Source: an uncultured Clostridia bacterium (GTDB taxonomy: Bacteria; Bacillota; Clostridia; Oscillospirales; CAG-272). From it: a stretch of DNA of 64,000 nucleotides. The stretch's first letter is position 1. Each line of letters starts with the position of its first letter. The notes under the pieces were generated by a model. It was not told where the DNA came from, ran no database searches, and saw only the letters and a list, made by a program, of their open reading frames with translations. Positions 43,351-52,634 of the stretch are shown here, piece by piece. The position numbers and the translations under genes are program-made. The stretch spans positions 1-64,000 of the forward strand of contig CALXUY010000049.1 in assembly GCA_944391805.1 (NCBI GenBank). Direction: 5' to 3'.

Positions 43351-45264
43351 ATGAAAATCAGTTTGAAAAATGTGCTTCTCATCGGCTTTGATGTCATTTG
43401 TTTCTGCGTCATTGATATCCTGTACTATTTCATATCCCGTTTTGCGTCGTACAGCATTCCCATGGATGATGTGCTGCAGTATGCGGCGAATTCAGCGACC
43501 CTGCTGTTGATGATCTTTGCGTTTCGCCTTCTGCTTGGCGTGTATTCCACCGTTTGGCGGTATACCAGCACATCCTCCTATTTCCGCCTGATTCTGGCGG
43601 ATATGTTCGGCGGCATTGCCGCCATGGTGTGCTCCCGGTTGTTTGGAATCTACCCGGGCATCTGGTTCTTCGTCACTGTGGCGGCGCTCGGTGCGCTTGC
43701 CGCGCAGTCGGCCAGATATTGCTATCGGCTCCTGTATAAGCGCAAGCAGTGCTGTTGTCAGGCGGAGCCGCACGCGGCCCAGGTGCGGGTGGCCATTGTG
43801 GGGGCCGGTCAGCTCGGCGCCTTCCTTGCAAACGAGCTGCGCTCCAATCCCAAATCGCACTACCGGCCGGTTTGCTTTATTGATACCGATAGGAGCAAGA
43901 TTCGCGGCAACGTTGTGGGGCTGCAGGTTTACCCGGAGGAAGATGTGCCCGATCTGATCGCGGCACAGAACATCAGCGATGTCATCATCGCGATATCCAG
44001 ACTCAGCAGTGACGAAATGGAAAAATTATATCACCAATATGAAAATTACGGCTGTCAGGTGAAGATTTACGACAGCCCGATCCGCGACGGAATGAGCATG
44101 GACGACGGCAGCGAAAAGCGCCGTGTCGTGCGGGAATTTCAGATCGAGGATCTGCTGTTCCGCAAGCCGCTCTCCATCACCGACTGGGAATCGCTGGAGT
44201 TTTACCGGAATCAAGTGGTGCTGGTGACCGGCGGGGGCGGCTCGATTGGCAGCGAGCTGTGCCGGCAGATTGCCAAATGCAGGCCCAAACAGCTCATTAT
44301 TCTGGATATTTATGAGAATAATGCATACGATATCCAGCAAGAGCTTTTGAGCCAGTACGGCGACGAGCTGAATTTGAGTGTTGTCATTGGCTCGGTGCGC
44401 GACAGACAACGGTTGGACTGTGTATTCCGCACCTACCGGCCGGATATTGTATTCCATGCCGCCGCGCATAAGCATGTGCCGCTGATGGAGGATTCCGGCT
44501 CCGAGGCAGTCAAAAACAACGTGCTGGGTACATACAACACCGCTGACATGGCGGAAAAATACGGCGCCGGGAAATTTATCCTGATTTCTACCGACAAGGC
44601 CGTGAACCCCACCAATATCATGGGGGCCTCGAAGCGGATGTGCGAGATGATTGTGCAGTGTCGGACAGACAGCAAAACCTCCTTTGCTGCGGTTCGCTTC
44701 GGAAATGTGCTCGGTTCCAACGGCTCGGTGATTCCGCTGTTCAAAAAGCAGATTGCCGCCGGAGGCCCGGTAACAATCACCGATAAACGGATCATCCGCT
44801 ATTTCATGACCATACCGGAGGCCAGTCAGCTCGTGATGCAGGCCGGCGCCATGGCAAAAAGAGGGGAGCTGTTTGTGCTGGATATGGGCAACCCGGTCCA
44901 GATCTATGAGCTCGCCAAAAATATGATCAAGCTCTCGGGCTTTACGCCGGAGGTGGATATACAGATCAAGGAGGTCGGCCTCCGCCCGGGCGAAAAGCTG
45001 TATGAGGAGCTGCTGATGAAATCCGAGACCATGAGCACCACGCCGAACAAGATGATTTTCATCGAAAAGGATACTCCGTTGAGCCGGTCGCAGATTGAAC
45101 AAAAGCTCGTGCTGCTGAAGCAGGCGATAGCGGACGATGAAAGAAACGGCAATGCGGAGGCCATCAAGGCCGCTTTTAAGCTAACGGTTTCCACCTATTG
45201 CGATCCTGAAACGGTGAACGGTAAGGTGAACCCCTCCGAAGGACAGGGACTCGCGATTGTGTGA
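43351..45264 (+). CDS. FlaA1/CapD-type membrane nucleotide-sugar dehydratase
   Basis: A 637-residue protein of the large FlaA1/WbpM/PglF class. Residues 1-125 hold about four membrane spans, 145-265 a Rossmann domain (VAIVGAGQLGAFLANEL) and 290 onward the dehydratase domain (VTGGGGSIGSELCRQI). The active site reads STDKAVNPTNIMGASKR, with Met in place of the usual Tyr, as in the C6-dehydratase SMK class. It probably makes a UDP-4-keto-6-deoxy-HexNAc precursor for surface glycan. It follows rfbB by 45 bases and ends at a terminator. Confidence 0.92.
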   Translation: MKISLKNVLLIGFDVICFCVIDILYYFISRFASYSIPMDDVLQYAANSATLLLMIFAFRLLLGVYSTVWRYTSTSSYFRLILADMFGGIAAMVCSRLFGIYPGIWFFVTVAALGALAAQSARYCYRLLYKRKQCCCQAEPHAAQVRVAIVGAGQLGAFLANELRSNPKSHYRPVCFIDTDRSKIRGNVVGLQVYPEEDVPDLIAAQNISDVIIAISRLSSDEMEKLYHQYENYGCQVKIYDSPIRDGMSMDDGSEKRRVVREFQIEDLLFRKPLSITDWESLEFYRNQVVLVTGGGGSIGSELCRQIAKCRPKQLIILDIYENNAYDIQQELLSQYGDELNLSVVIGSVRDRQRLDCVFRTYRPDIVFHAAAHKHVPLMEDSGSEAVKNNVLGTYNTADMAEKYGAGKFILISTDKAVNPTNIMGASKRMCEMIVQCRTDSKTSFAAVRFGNVLGSNGSVIPLFKKQIAAGGPVTITDKRIIRYFMTIPEASQLVMQAGAMAKRGELFVLDMGNPVQIYELAKNMIKLSGFTPEVDIQIKEVGLRPGEKLYEELLMKSETMSTTPNKMIFIEKDTPLSRSQIEQKLVLLKQAIADDERNGNAEAIKAAFKLTVSTYCDPETVNGKVNPSEGQGLAIV

Positions 45265-45392
45265 AATTGTCTTATCTGCATTTCTGGTGGAAATGCTTCA
45301 AAAGCAGACAGAATATATGGGGAGCATTGTCGAAGGTTGTTCCTGAACCTGACAGGGGAAAGACGCCGACATGCTGCAAGGCAGAGCACCGG

Positions 45393-45444
45393 AACGGGCT
45401 GCCGCGGATACACAGAAGGGTGTATGAGCGACAGCCCGTTTTTG
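45393..45444 (+). terminator. Terminator of the rhamnose operon
   Basis: Outer stem AACGGGCTG/CAGCCCGTT, with a smaller inner hairpin, is followed by TTTTG. Confidence 0.75.
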
Positions 45445-45493
45445 TTGTTTCAATCAAACGCGGATCGGTATTTCCGCTTGCCGATGACCGCGT

Positions 45494-46645
45494 TCATCCA
45501 ATCGGCGATTCCGGCAAAAGCCCAAGCCCCTCGTATACCAGATTGCGGATCAGTGGGTGCAGCACGTGGTAGGCATAGTTGCAGCCACGGACGTGCATGG
45601 CAAAATAGAGTGCCAGTCGGTTTTTGCGGTCAATCATAGCAAATGCACCGGCCGCGCCGTCCCAGCCGAACTCCCCGACCGGGGATAGCGAGAGTGAGTA
45701 AACCGGATTCATATGCACCCTGCCGCACAGTCCCCAACCGTATCCGTAAAGCCGGGTGGTTACAAAATCGCGCAGTGCGGCAGGGCAGAGGCGATTGACC
45801 TCCATCTGCGCAATGCTTTCGGGGCGGAGCAGACGGACGCCGTTTTTGGAGGTGCCTCCGCAGGCCAGCGCGGATACAAACCGCATGTAGTCGTCCACGC
45901 TGCTGAACAACCCGCCGCCGCCCGAATCATAACGCGGTGTAAGCTGATCCTCGTTGTCCGATGGGATCAGGCGGGAGGTCCCGGTGCCGGAATCGTAGCG
46001 GTACGATGCGCAGATGCGGGAGATTTGCTCCGGAGTGGGGTGAAAGCCGGTGTCGGTCATGCCGAGCGGTTCAAAAATATGCGTCTTGAGGTAGTCGGAA
46101 AGGCGCATTCCGCTGACAACCTCCACAACCGCCCCCAGTACATCGTGGCAGAGGCTGTAACGGTAATGAGTTCCGGGCTCAAAGCGCAGAGGCATCCGTG
46201 CCATCGCGCTTACAATCTCCAGTGTTCCTGCGCCGGGGACAGCCGCTGCCTCCCGCACTGCCGGATGATCCAAATCATAGGTCATTCCGCCGGTCATTGT
46301 GAACAGATGGAGAATGGTCATGGGCGTGCGGCAGGGCGAGATCGTCTGATCGGGGTTCCGAACCGTCAGCTCGCCAAAGGCGGGAAGGTAGCGTGAAACC
46401 GGATCGTCCAGCGAGAGCTTACCCTGTTCGATCAGTTGCATGGCAGCAGTACAGGTGATCAGCTTGCTGGCCGAAAAGATCCAGTATAGATCATCGGGCG
46501 AAACAGGCTTGGTTTTCTGCTCGTCGGAAAATCCGGCTGCACGCCGGAAAACCTGCTCCCCGTCGATGGTAACCGCCAGATCGCAGGTGGGAATTCCACG
46601 TTGCGGCATGGAGTCAATCAGTTGTTCGAGTCTGGAAAATTGCAT
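45494..46645 (-). CDS. Beta-lactamase-fold serine hydrolase
   Basis: A 383-residue class C-type serine hydrolase. The catalytic SxxK is SASKLITC near residue 61, the Tyr motif is YRYSLCHD near residue 161 and a late GWDGAAG replaces the KTG-like box. Such enzymes include esterases and D-Ala-D-Ala peptidases; no signal peptide is present, so it is cytoplasmic. The start at 46645 follows GGAGGCC. A good promoter lies at 46691-46719. Substrate unknown. Confidence 0.88.
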   Translation of the reverse strand: MQFSRLEQLIDSMPQRGIPTCDLAVTIDGEQVFRRAAGFSDEQKTKPVSPDDLYWIFSASKLITCTAAMQLIEQGKLSLDDPVSRYLPAFGELTVRNPDQTISPCRTPMTILHLFTMTGGMTYDLDHPAVREAAAVPGAGTLEIVSAMARMPLRFEPGTHYRYSLCHDVLGAVVEVVSGMRLSDYLKTHIFEPLGMTDTGFHPTPEQISRICASYRYDSGTGTSRLIPSDNEDQLTPRYDSGGGGLFSSVDDYMRFVSALACGGTSKNGVRLLRPESIAQMEVNRLCPAALRDFVTTRLYGYGWGLCGRVHMNPVYSLSLSPVGEFGWDGAAGAFAMIDRKNRLALYFAMHVRGCNYAYHVLHPLIRNLVYEGLGLLPESPIG

Positions 46646-46690
46646 GGTATTGGCCTCCGTTGGCCGGGCAGTGCCCGGTTGATGTAAAAA

Positions 46691-46719
46691 ATAATACCAT
46701 ATTTGCACGCGGTTGTCAA
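46691..46719 (-). promoter_or_regulatory. Promoter of the serine hydrolase gene
   Basis: On the minus strand TTGACA (46719-46714) and TATTAT (46696-46691) are 17 bases apart. Confidence 0.75.
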
Positions 46720-46809
46720 GCGCTTTGGAGGAATTGGGATCGGATAGCGTCGGCATTTTGATGGAATATGCAGCAATTCATACAAAATTAGATAACCGAC
46801 AAATTATGG

Positions 46810-46838
46810 TTGTATTTTTCCGGCGGACGTGGTATAAT
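46810..46838 (+). promoter_or_regulatory. Promoter of the lipoprotein gene
   Basis: TTGTAT at 46810-46815 and TATAAT at 46833-46838 are 17 bases apart. Confidence 0.7.
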
Positions 46839-46893
46839 GATGGTACCTGTTCGGAGCCTGACAGGATTTTAAGACAAAAAGGAGATTTCTGCA

Positions 46894-47391
46894 ATGAAAA
46901 AATGGCTGTTGTTTTGTCTGTCCCTGCTGCTTGTTGTGACGGTTACGGGGTGCGGGATGTTCAGCGATCCGAAAACCGCGGATCCGAAGGACTTTACCCT
47001 CGAGGGATTGACCATCACTCTGACCGATGCCTTCCGCAATTTGGGGGTTGAGGGCGCCACCGGCGGATACCAGTCAAAGGACTGCGCTTTGTTTTTGATC
47101 AAGGAACCGTTCGACTTACTGGAAAACGGGGATGAGCTGACGCTGGAGGAATACGTCGAGCGGGTAAAGACCAAAAACGGCATTGATGTGGAGATCAAAA
47201 CCGAGGAAAATCTGACCTACTTTGAGCGCACCGCATCGGCGGATGGAGTCGAGTTTGGTTATTACAGCGTGATGTATCGGGCTCCGGATGCTTTCTGGCT
47301 GCTGCAATTCACCTGTGAGAAAAAGGATTATGAGGAGTACCGCCCCTATTTTGTCAACTGGGCGAAAAGCGTCACCTTTGATGCGGCGTAA
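46894..47391 (+). CDS. Small lipoprotein of unknown function
   Basis: A 165-residue lipoprotein with signal MKKWLLFCLSLLLVVTVTGC and a lipobox Cys at residue 20. The mature part (EGLTITLTDAFRNL, VEIKTEENLTYFERTAS, FTCEKKDYEEYRPYFVNWAKSV) looks like a single compact beta-rich domain such as those seen in many clostridial lipoproteins, but I cannot name it. It has its own promoter and a symmetrical terminator at 47406-47442. Confidence 0.85.
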   Translation: MKKWLLFCLSLLLVVTVTGCGMFSDPKTADPKDFTLEGLTITLTDAFRNLGVEGATGGYQSKDCALFLIKEPFDLLENGDELTLEEYVERVKTKNGIDVEIKTEENLTYFERTASADGVEFGYYSVMYRAPDAFWLLQFTCEKKDYEEYRPYFVNWAKSVTFDAA

Positions 47392-47405
47392 TTTATCATA
47401 TTCTC

Positions 47406-47442
47406 AAAAGCCGGCCATGCGGAACCCGCACGGCCGGCTTTT
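47406..47442 (+). terminator. Symmetrical terminator after the lipoprotein gene
   Basis: Stem AAAAGCCGGCC.../...GGCCGGCTTTT, extended inward by GCGG/CCGC, works on both strands. Confidence 0.8.
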
Positions 47443-47515
47443 GGTATGCAATGCAAAGCCGCGCGTCGCATTTCCTGTGCATTGCGTGAGGCTCAAAAAA
47501 CAGATCCTTCCGGTA

Positions 47516-47554
47516 CAAGAGCCGCCTGACCGGTTTTCGGTCAGGCGGCTCTTG
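47516..47554. other. Perfect 16-bp hairpin in the intergenic region
   Basis: Arms 47516-47531 and 47539-47554 are perfectly complementary around GGTTTTC. No T run follows. It lies between convergent genes; the rest of 47443-47730 has no gene. Confidence 0.6.
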
Positions 47555-47730
47555 TGAATTTGACACAAATGATTGTGCAAAATGCTTAAAAATAGAATGA
47601 TGACAATTATATAAAAATCGAATTCAACCAAATTTTTGAGCTGAATATCTAACAATAATCCCCCTTATATCGCAAAATAGGAGGTTGTTTTTCCAAAGGC
47701 GGAAATGGTACAATATAGGGGCGTAGAGCG

Positions 47731-48606
47731 CTACAGAATCGGCTGCCTGCGCGACGTTTTCCGGAATTCGGAGGGGGACATTTTCAGCTTGTTCTTAAAC
47801 AACCGGCGGAAAAACTTGACGTCGTTGTAGCCGCAGGCCTCGGAGATTTCATCCACGCTTTTCCGCGTGTTGATCAGCAGATCGCAGGCATGGGCCAATC
47901 GGATGTTCTGCAGATATTTGCTGAACGGAATGCCCAGTGTTTGTGTAAACAGTGAGGACAGATAGGACTGGGTGTAGCCCAGCTCAGCACTGATTTCCTT
48001 GAGCCGGATGCTGTGCATAAAATTCTGTCCCACGTATTCCAGCAGGCGGTTCAGGGTCTGGTCGGTGATCACCGTGTCGTTCACGTTCTTGTAGATTTTC
48101 CGCAGTGTCAGAATGATCAGCTCAATCAGGCAGCAGCGCAGCAGCTCGGAATATTTTGGCTCCTGCTGTGTATATTCCCGCAGCATTTTGTGAAACAGCG
48201 TGAGAACCTCTCCGCTTTCGTCGTGATAGATGACGCCGGTGGGCGGAGCCTGCAGGTTGAAATAGCTACAGTTGATGCTGGCGTGGGCAACCAGATCGGG
48301 GAATCCGCGGCAGCCCTTGAGAGACGCGTCGATGAACTCCGGCTTGAACAGGATGTTGATGACCTCAAATCCGCCGGTATTGGTGCTGTCGTGAGAAAAT
48401 CTGTGCGCCTCGTTATAATCAATCGCAAAATAATCGCCCTTCCGAACCGTTACGGTGGTGTGATTGAAGTAGTGAATGGCGCTCCCCTTGGAAATATACG
48501 CAATTTCCAGGAAATTGTGCCGGTGATAGGCATTGTGATCCACATCCGAGCGCTGAACCGAAATCGGCTCACTGTTCACAAACAAAGCGGAAGCTGTTTC
48601 TGACAT
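47731..48606 (-). CDS. AraC-family regulator of cassette A
   Basis: A 291-residue AraC regulator. The N-terminal half is a cupin-type sensor (HRHNFLEIAYISKGSAIHYF, VRKGDYFAIDY near residue 55), and the C-terminal 100 residues contain two helix-turn-helix motifs (IRLKEISAELGYTQSYLSSL and VDEISEACGYNDVKFFRRLF). It diverges from the secreted-protein run at 48722 and probably activates it in response to a sugar. Start at 48606 behind AAGGAGG. Confidence 0.94.
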   Translation of the reverse strand: MSETASALFVNSEPISVQRSDVDHNAYHRHNFLEIAYISKGSAIHYFNHTTVTVRKGDYFAIDYNEAHRFSHDSTNTGGFEVINILFKPEFIDASLKGCRGFPDLVAHASINCSYFNLQAPPTGVIYHDESGEVLTLFHKMLREYTQQEPKYSELLRCCLIELIILTLRKIYKNVNDTVITDQTLNRLLEYVGQNFMHSIRLKEISAELGYTQSYLSSLFTQTLGIPFSKYLQNIRLAHACDLLINTRKSVDEISEACGYNDVKFFRRLFKNKLKMSPSEFRKTSRRQPIL

Positions 48607-48635
48607 GGCGGTACCTCCTTGTGGCTGATGCTTTT

Positions 48636-48664
48636 ATTGTATCACGCACAGACAAAAATGTCAA
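48636..48664 (-). promoter_or_regulatory. Promoter of the cassette A AraC gene
   Basis: On the minus strand TTGACA (48664-48659) and TACAAT (48641-48636) are 17 bases apart. No equally good plus-strand promoter was found for the facing gene, consistent with activator dependence. Confidence 0.78.
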
Positions 48665-48721
48665 CCGATAAAATACATCCGAAGCCATACAAAAAATCTG
48701 AAAACCGAAAAGGAGAAGCAA

Positions 48722-50587
48722 ATGAAGGCACACAAACGCAGGCTTTGCCGCATCACGGCGGCGCTGTTGGTCATTCTGACACTTTTTTCGGCATCCTGCC
48801 GGAATCCGCCCGGCCCAACCGACCCGGACATCACAGGCGCCGCGGACAGCTCCGGCAGCACGAGCGGCGAAGCCGAAAACACAACAACACCAGAAGACGA
48901 GGAGAAAAAACCGCCAATGAACATTGAAAACTATGGCATCATCGATTATCAGGCCGGAGAGGGGCTGCTTTACAACGGCATCCGGCTCCCGGAGGACTGG
49001 CCGCCGAAGGACGTGGACCCCATGACCGACGAGGTTGTCACCGTGCCCTATCTGCTGTCGGCAGAGGAGGGAGGCTACCGCCCGGAGGTCATCGACATCA
49101 CGGTCGGTCGGCAGCTTTTTGTGGACAATTTTCTGATTGCATCCACCGATCTGAACACGGTTTACCACACAGCGGAGAAGTACGAGGGCAATCCGATCCT
49201 TTCCCCGGCAACCACGGATGAGCTGCGCGGGGACTGGGGCGTGGGGCTGAGCGCCGGCGGCGTCTGGTATGATATGCAGGATCAGAAATACAAGATGTGG
49301 TATGACATCGCCTTCAACTGGGGGCTTGGCTATGCCGAAAGCGACGACGGCATTCACTGGACCCGTGTCAACTGCACCGTGGACGGCAACAACGTGCTGT
49401 TTGACAATGTGCTCAAAAACGGCACCTGCTCGGTGTTTATCGATTATGAGGCCGATCCGTCCGAAAAATACAAGCTGTTCATGCAGTCCTTCAACAACCA
49501 TGAGGACAGCCTGAACGATGGCGTTGACCGCTGGGTCCCCGCCAACTCCAAGGATGAGAACAACTATGCACACACGCTCTACACCTCGGCGGACGGCATC
49601 CATTGGACGCAGGTGGGCGGCTACTCGGACGGCGTGTGCGGCGACGCGACCACCGCGTTTTACAATGCCTTTACGCACAAGTGGGTCAACAGCCTGCGCA
49701 CCTATGCCGATACCTATTATCAGGGGCAGGTGAGAACCGGGCGGGTGCGCTACTATGCCGAGCACGATTCCTTCCTTGGGCTTCTGAAGTGGACGGTGGA
49801 GCAGGCGGTGTTCTGGCTGAAGTGCGATTCGGCCGATCCGGTGGATCCGGCCTCCGGCGTGGCCCCGCAGATGTACAACTTCAATGCCATTGCTTATGAG
49901 AGCATCATGTTCGGCGCATGGCAGATTTGGCGGGGGCCGGAAAACAACATTGTGGTGGAAAGCGGCAACCCGAAAATCACCGAAATCATCGCTTCCTACA
50001 GCCGCGACGGTTTCTATTTTGACCGTCCCGACCGCACGCCCTTTATCAGCGCCTCCCGCACCGACGGGACGTGGGATAAGGGCTATGTGTTCTGCTCCCC
50101 CGGCGCGCTGATTGTGCACGACGATGAAATTTACATCTATTACAGCGCCTTCAGCGGCTATAAGGGCAACGAAAAGTGCGGGCACGGCAACCAGCAGATC
50201 GGGCTGGCGGTGATCCGCCGGGACGGATTTGCCTCGATGGAGGGCAAGGGCGAGCTGCTCACAAGAGCGCTGACCGTCAACAACGATAAAAAGTACCTGT
50301 TTGTCAACATCGACGCGCCCGAGGGCAGCTTCCGGGCGGAGATTCTCGACGCCGATGGCAACGTGGTGGAGGGCTTTTCAATGGCCGACTGCGTGGCGGT
50401 GGGGGGCGACGACACGAGAAAAATGATCACATGGAAGAACGGCCGCGACCTGAGCTTCCTCAACGGCACCGAGTTCCGGATCCGCTTTTCGATGGAGGAG
50501 GAAGGGAAGTTTTATGCCTTCTGGCTCAGCAACAGCGAAAACGGCGAGTCCGGCGGTGCGGTCGGCGCGGGGTATGTCTCCCAGTGA
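48722..50587 (+). CDS. Beta-propeller lipoprotein, glycoside-hydrolase-like
   Basis: A 621-residue lipoprotein with lipobox FSASC (Cys26) and a Ser/Thr/Glu-rich linker to about residue 65. The body has repeated ESDDGIHWTRV and TSADGIHWTQV segments (near residues 208 and 288) and the pattern NPILSPAT, as in five-bladed propeller families related to GH32/GH43 and sialidases. The last 100 residues look like a beta sandwich. It probably binds or cuts an extracellular glycan. No catalytic set could be assigned with certainty. It starts cassette A; RBS AAAGGAGAAG. Confidence 0.75.
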   Translation: MKAHKRRLCRITAALLVILTLFSASCRNPPGPTDPDITGAADSSGSTSGEAENTTTPEDEEKKPPMNIENYGIIDYQAGEGLLYNGIRLPEDWPPKDVDPMTDEVVTVPYLLSAEEGGYRPEVIDITVGRQLFVDNFLIASTDLNTVYHTAEKYEGNPILSPATTDELRGDWGVGLSAGGVWYDMQDQKYKMWYDIAFNWGLGYAESDDGIHWTRVNCTVDGNNVLFDNVLKNGTCSVFIDYEADPSEKYKLFMQSFNNHEDSLNDGVDRWVPANSKDENNYAHTLYTSADGIHWTQVGGYSDGVCGDATTAFYNAFTHKWVNSLRTYADTYYQGQVRTGRVRYYAEHDSFLGLLKWTVEQAVFWLKCDSADPVDPASGVAPQMYNFNAIAYESIMFGAWQIWRGPENNIVVESGNPKITEIIASYSRDGFYFDRPDRTPFISASRTDGTWDKGYVFCSPGALIVHDDEIYIYYSAFSGYKGNEKCGHGNQQIGLAVIRRDGFASMEGKGELLTRALTVNNDKKYLFVNIDAPEGSFRAEILDADGNVVEGFSMADCVAVGGDDTRKMITWKNGRDLSFLNGTEFRIRFSMEEEGKFYAFWLSNSENGESGGAVGAGYVSQ

Positions 50588-50726
50588 CCCGAAGCACCCG
50601 GAACGGGCGGCTCTGCCTGTTCCCACGGCGGGGGCCTGCAGGTTTTGACGCAGGCTCCTGCCATCATCCCAGTCCGCACGGGCTGCGGCCCGCGAAAAAT
50701 AAAAACAGAAAAGGAGAACAAAGCAA

Positions 50727-52373
50727 ATGAAACGGTTTCTGTGTGTGCTGCTCACCCTGGGAGTTGCGCTCGGTATGCTTTCGGTGCTTCCGGCAACGGC
50801 CGAGACCGGAACGCTGGATGAGTACCTGATTGCCCATTGGGACTTTTCGGGTGACAACCCGCTGGCCGACAAGGCGCCGGCCGGCAGCACGTCCGACACA
50901 ATGCGGTTATATGGCGCGGCGTCGGCAGCGAACGGAGCTGCGACGGTTCCGGATTGGGCAAACGGCGGCTCCGAGCATTATCTGTATGTCGAGAATTCGG
51001 CTGACCTGCTGCGCACAGCCGAGGACCGGACCATCTTCATTGTGTTCCGCTCCGACAAGGGGGATTTCGCCAACGACGACAAGACCGATTCGATTGAGCT
51101 GGCCGGGCAGAACGGCGCGCTTCGTGTCGGCATTGATCAGAATAACAAGCTCTTCGGCTCCACCAATTCTCATACAATGGGCGAGAACTGGTGCGATACC
51201 ACCGGAATGACCGGCTTTGCCGCCAACACGTGGACCACAGTTGCCATCAGCTATGACAAGAATGCCGATGGTACCTTTTCCGTGACCACCTGTTTCCGGG
51301 TGGGTGATGGGGAATGGATCACCACCACCGTATCCAAAACCGATGCGGCGCAGACATGGGTGCAGGACGACAGCGACGAAGGGCAAAGCGATCCGCTTTC
51401 TCTGGTGTTCGGCAGAAGAACCTATACCGCAGCCTCTACTTGGGGTGGAAATCTGACCTTTGACGACATCCGAATTTACAACCGCGCGCTCAGTGCGGAC
51501 GAGGTAAAGTCCATTGCGGTGAGCGACCCGGAAAGCGACATTTCATCGGCAGGTCACAGCCTCACGCTGTCGGGCGAGGTGGGGGTCAACTTTTTCCTGC
51601 GCTGCCCGGCATATCTGCAGGGCGGGGAGGCCGTGGTCACGGTGACACGGGGCGAGGAGGTGCTGCTCACGTCCGGTTTTACCGACGGGGCACGCTCGCA
51701 GATTGTCAGCGGCGCGTATCAGTTTACCGCTCCGGTTGCCGCTAAGGAGATGACCGACGCGCTGACACTGACCGTGCGACTGGGGGAACAAACGCTTTAC
51801 AGCGAGACCTACAGCGTGCAGCAATACGGCGCTTATGTGCTTGCCAATGCCGGGCAGTTCAGCACAGAGACCGTGGCGCTGGTTCGCGCGCTGTTGAATT
51901 ACGGCGCATATGCGCAGCTCTATTTTGATTACCGTACCGACGCGCTGGCCAACGCGGGCTGCGCGGATACGCCGGCCGAGGTCGACGCCGGCGCGATCGG
52001 CGCAGAGCTGTCCGTGAACGGAAGCGTGAGCGGACTGACCTGCGAGGGCGCGACGCTGGTGCTCGATTCCAAAACCGCCGTTGTGTTCCGGCTGAAGCTG
52101 GATGCCGGCGCGAATCCGGAGGCTTACAGCATCACGGGCGGCGCCTGCACGCGGCAGGGGGACGTTCTGTATGTGCAGACCGAGGGCCTCTGCGCGCAGA
52201 GCCTGAATGACCCGCAGCTCCTTACCGTGGAGAAGGACGGAGAGACGCTGACGGTTTCCTATGCTCCGATGACTTATCTGAAGCATATGATCACAAACGA
52301 CAGCAGCGCACCGGATCTGCTGCTCCGGGCACTGTATGCCTACCATGCTGCGGCAACGGCTTACCTTGCATGA
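50727..52373 (+). CDS. Secreted LamG-like protein
   Basis: A 548-residue secreted protein with a type I signal (ATA at residues 23-25, then cleavage). Residues 30-265 are LamG/concanavalin A-like (LIAHWDFSGDNPLADKAP, WTTVAISYDKN, FDDIRIYNRALSADEV). The C-terminal half has a domain (HSLTLSGEVGVNFFLRCP; YGAYVLANAGQFSTE; RALLNYGAYAQLYF) that recurs in secreted proteins of ruminococcal bacteria, function unknown. It is likely to bind glycan. A related protein begins at 63588. Confidence 0.85.
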   Translation: MKRFLCVLLTLGVALGMLSVLPATAETGTLDEYLIAHWDFSGDNPLADKAPAGSTSDTMRLYGAASAANGAATVPDWANGGSEHYLYVENSADLLRTAEDRTIFIVFRSDKGDFANDDKTDSIELAGQNGALRVGIDQNNKLFGSTNSHTMGENWCDTTGMTGFAANTWTTVAISYDKNADGTFSVTTCFRVGDGEWITTTVSKTDAAQTWVQDDSDEGQSDPLSLVFGRRTYTAASTWGGNLTFDDIRIYNRALSADEVKSIAVSDPESDISSAGHSLTLSGEVGVNFFLRCPAYLQGGEAVVTVTRGEEVLLTSGFTDGARSQIVSGAYQFTAPVAAKEMTDALTLTVRLGEQTLYSETYSVQQYGAYVLANAGQFSTETVALVRALLNYGAYAQLYFDYRTDALANAGCADTPAEVDAGAIGAELSVNGSVSGLTCEGATLVLDSKTAVVFRLKLDAGANPEAYSITGGACTRQGDVLYVQTEGLCAQSLNDPQLLTVEKDGETLTVSYAPMTYLKHMITNDSSAPDLLLRALYAYHAAATAYLA

Positions 52374-52389
52374 GAGGGGGAGAGAAGCA

Positions 52390-52512
52390 ATGAAGCAGGC
52401 GTATGCATATCAGGCACCTGAGGCAATTTTGGTTTTGTTTGACAGAGAGGATCTCCTCACCACCTCCGGACTGCCGGAGGACTGCATGGACGAGTGGCAC
52501 ATCTTCCGCTGA
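52390..52512 (+). CDS. 40-residue peptide of cassette A
   Basis: A short frame with a strong ribosome site (GAGGGGGAGAGAAG) encodes MKQAYAYQAPEAILVLFDRE followed by DLLTTSGLPEDCMDEWHIFR. It has no signal peptide. The pattern Y-x-x-P-E-x-x-x-x-x-F-x-x-x-D-x-x-T-x-S matches short peptides I recall from other Clostridia, usually unnamed. It is 16 bases after the LamG-like gene. A secreted-peptide or modified-peptide role is speculative. Confidence 0.6.
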   Translation: MKQAYAYQAPEAILVLFDREDLLTTSGLPEDCMDEWHIFR

Positions 52513-52591
52513 CGCAGCGGAAGAGTTGAGCCAGGCACCGGACACAGCCGGCGCCTGCCATGCCCGATTCATTTACAGTTGATAAGCAACC

Positions 52592-52613
52592 GCTCCGGTG
52601 AGTTCGCCGGAGC
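52592..52613 (+). other. Small hairpin before the solute-binding gene
   Basis: GCTCCGG/CCGGAGC with an eight-base loop, just upstream of the ribosome site. Confidence 0.4.
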
Positions 52614-52634
52614 CACAGACGAAAGGAGAAAAAT

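Noticed and set aside
47404-47655. 83-codon minus-strand frame between convergent genes
   Set aside because: It runs through two perfect hairpins and has no start signal.
52390-52512. Calling the 40-residue peptide a RiPP precursor
   Set aside because: No maturation enzyme, protease-exporter or typical leader-core boundary is visible nearby, so only an unnamed peptide is claimed.
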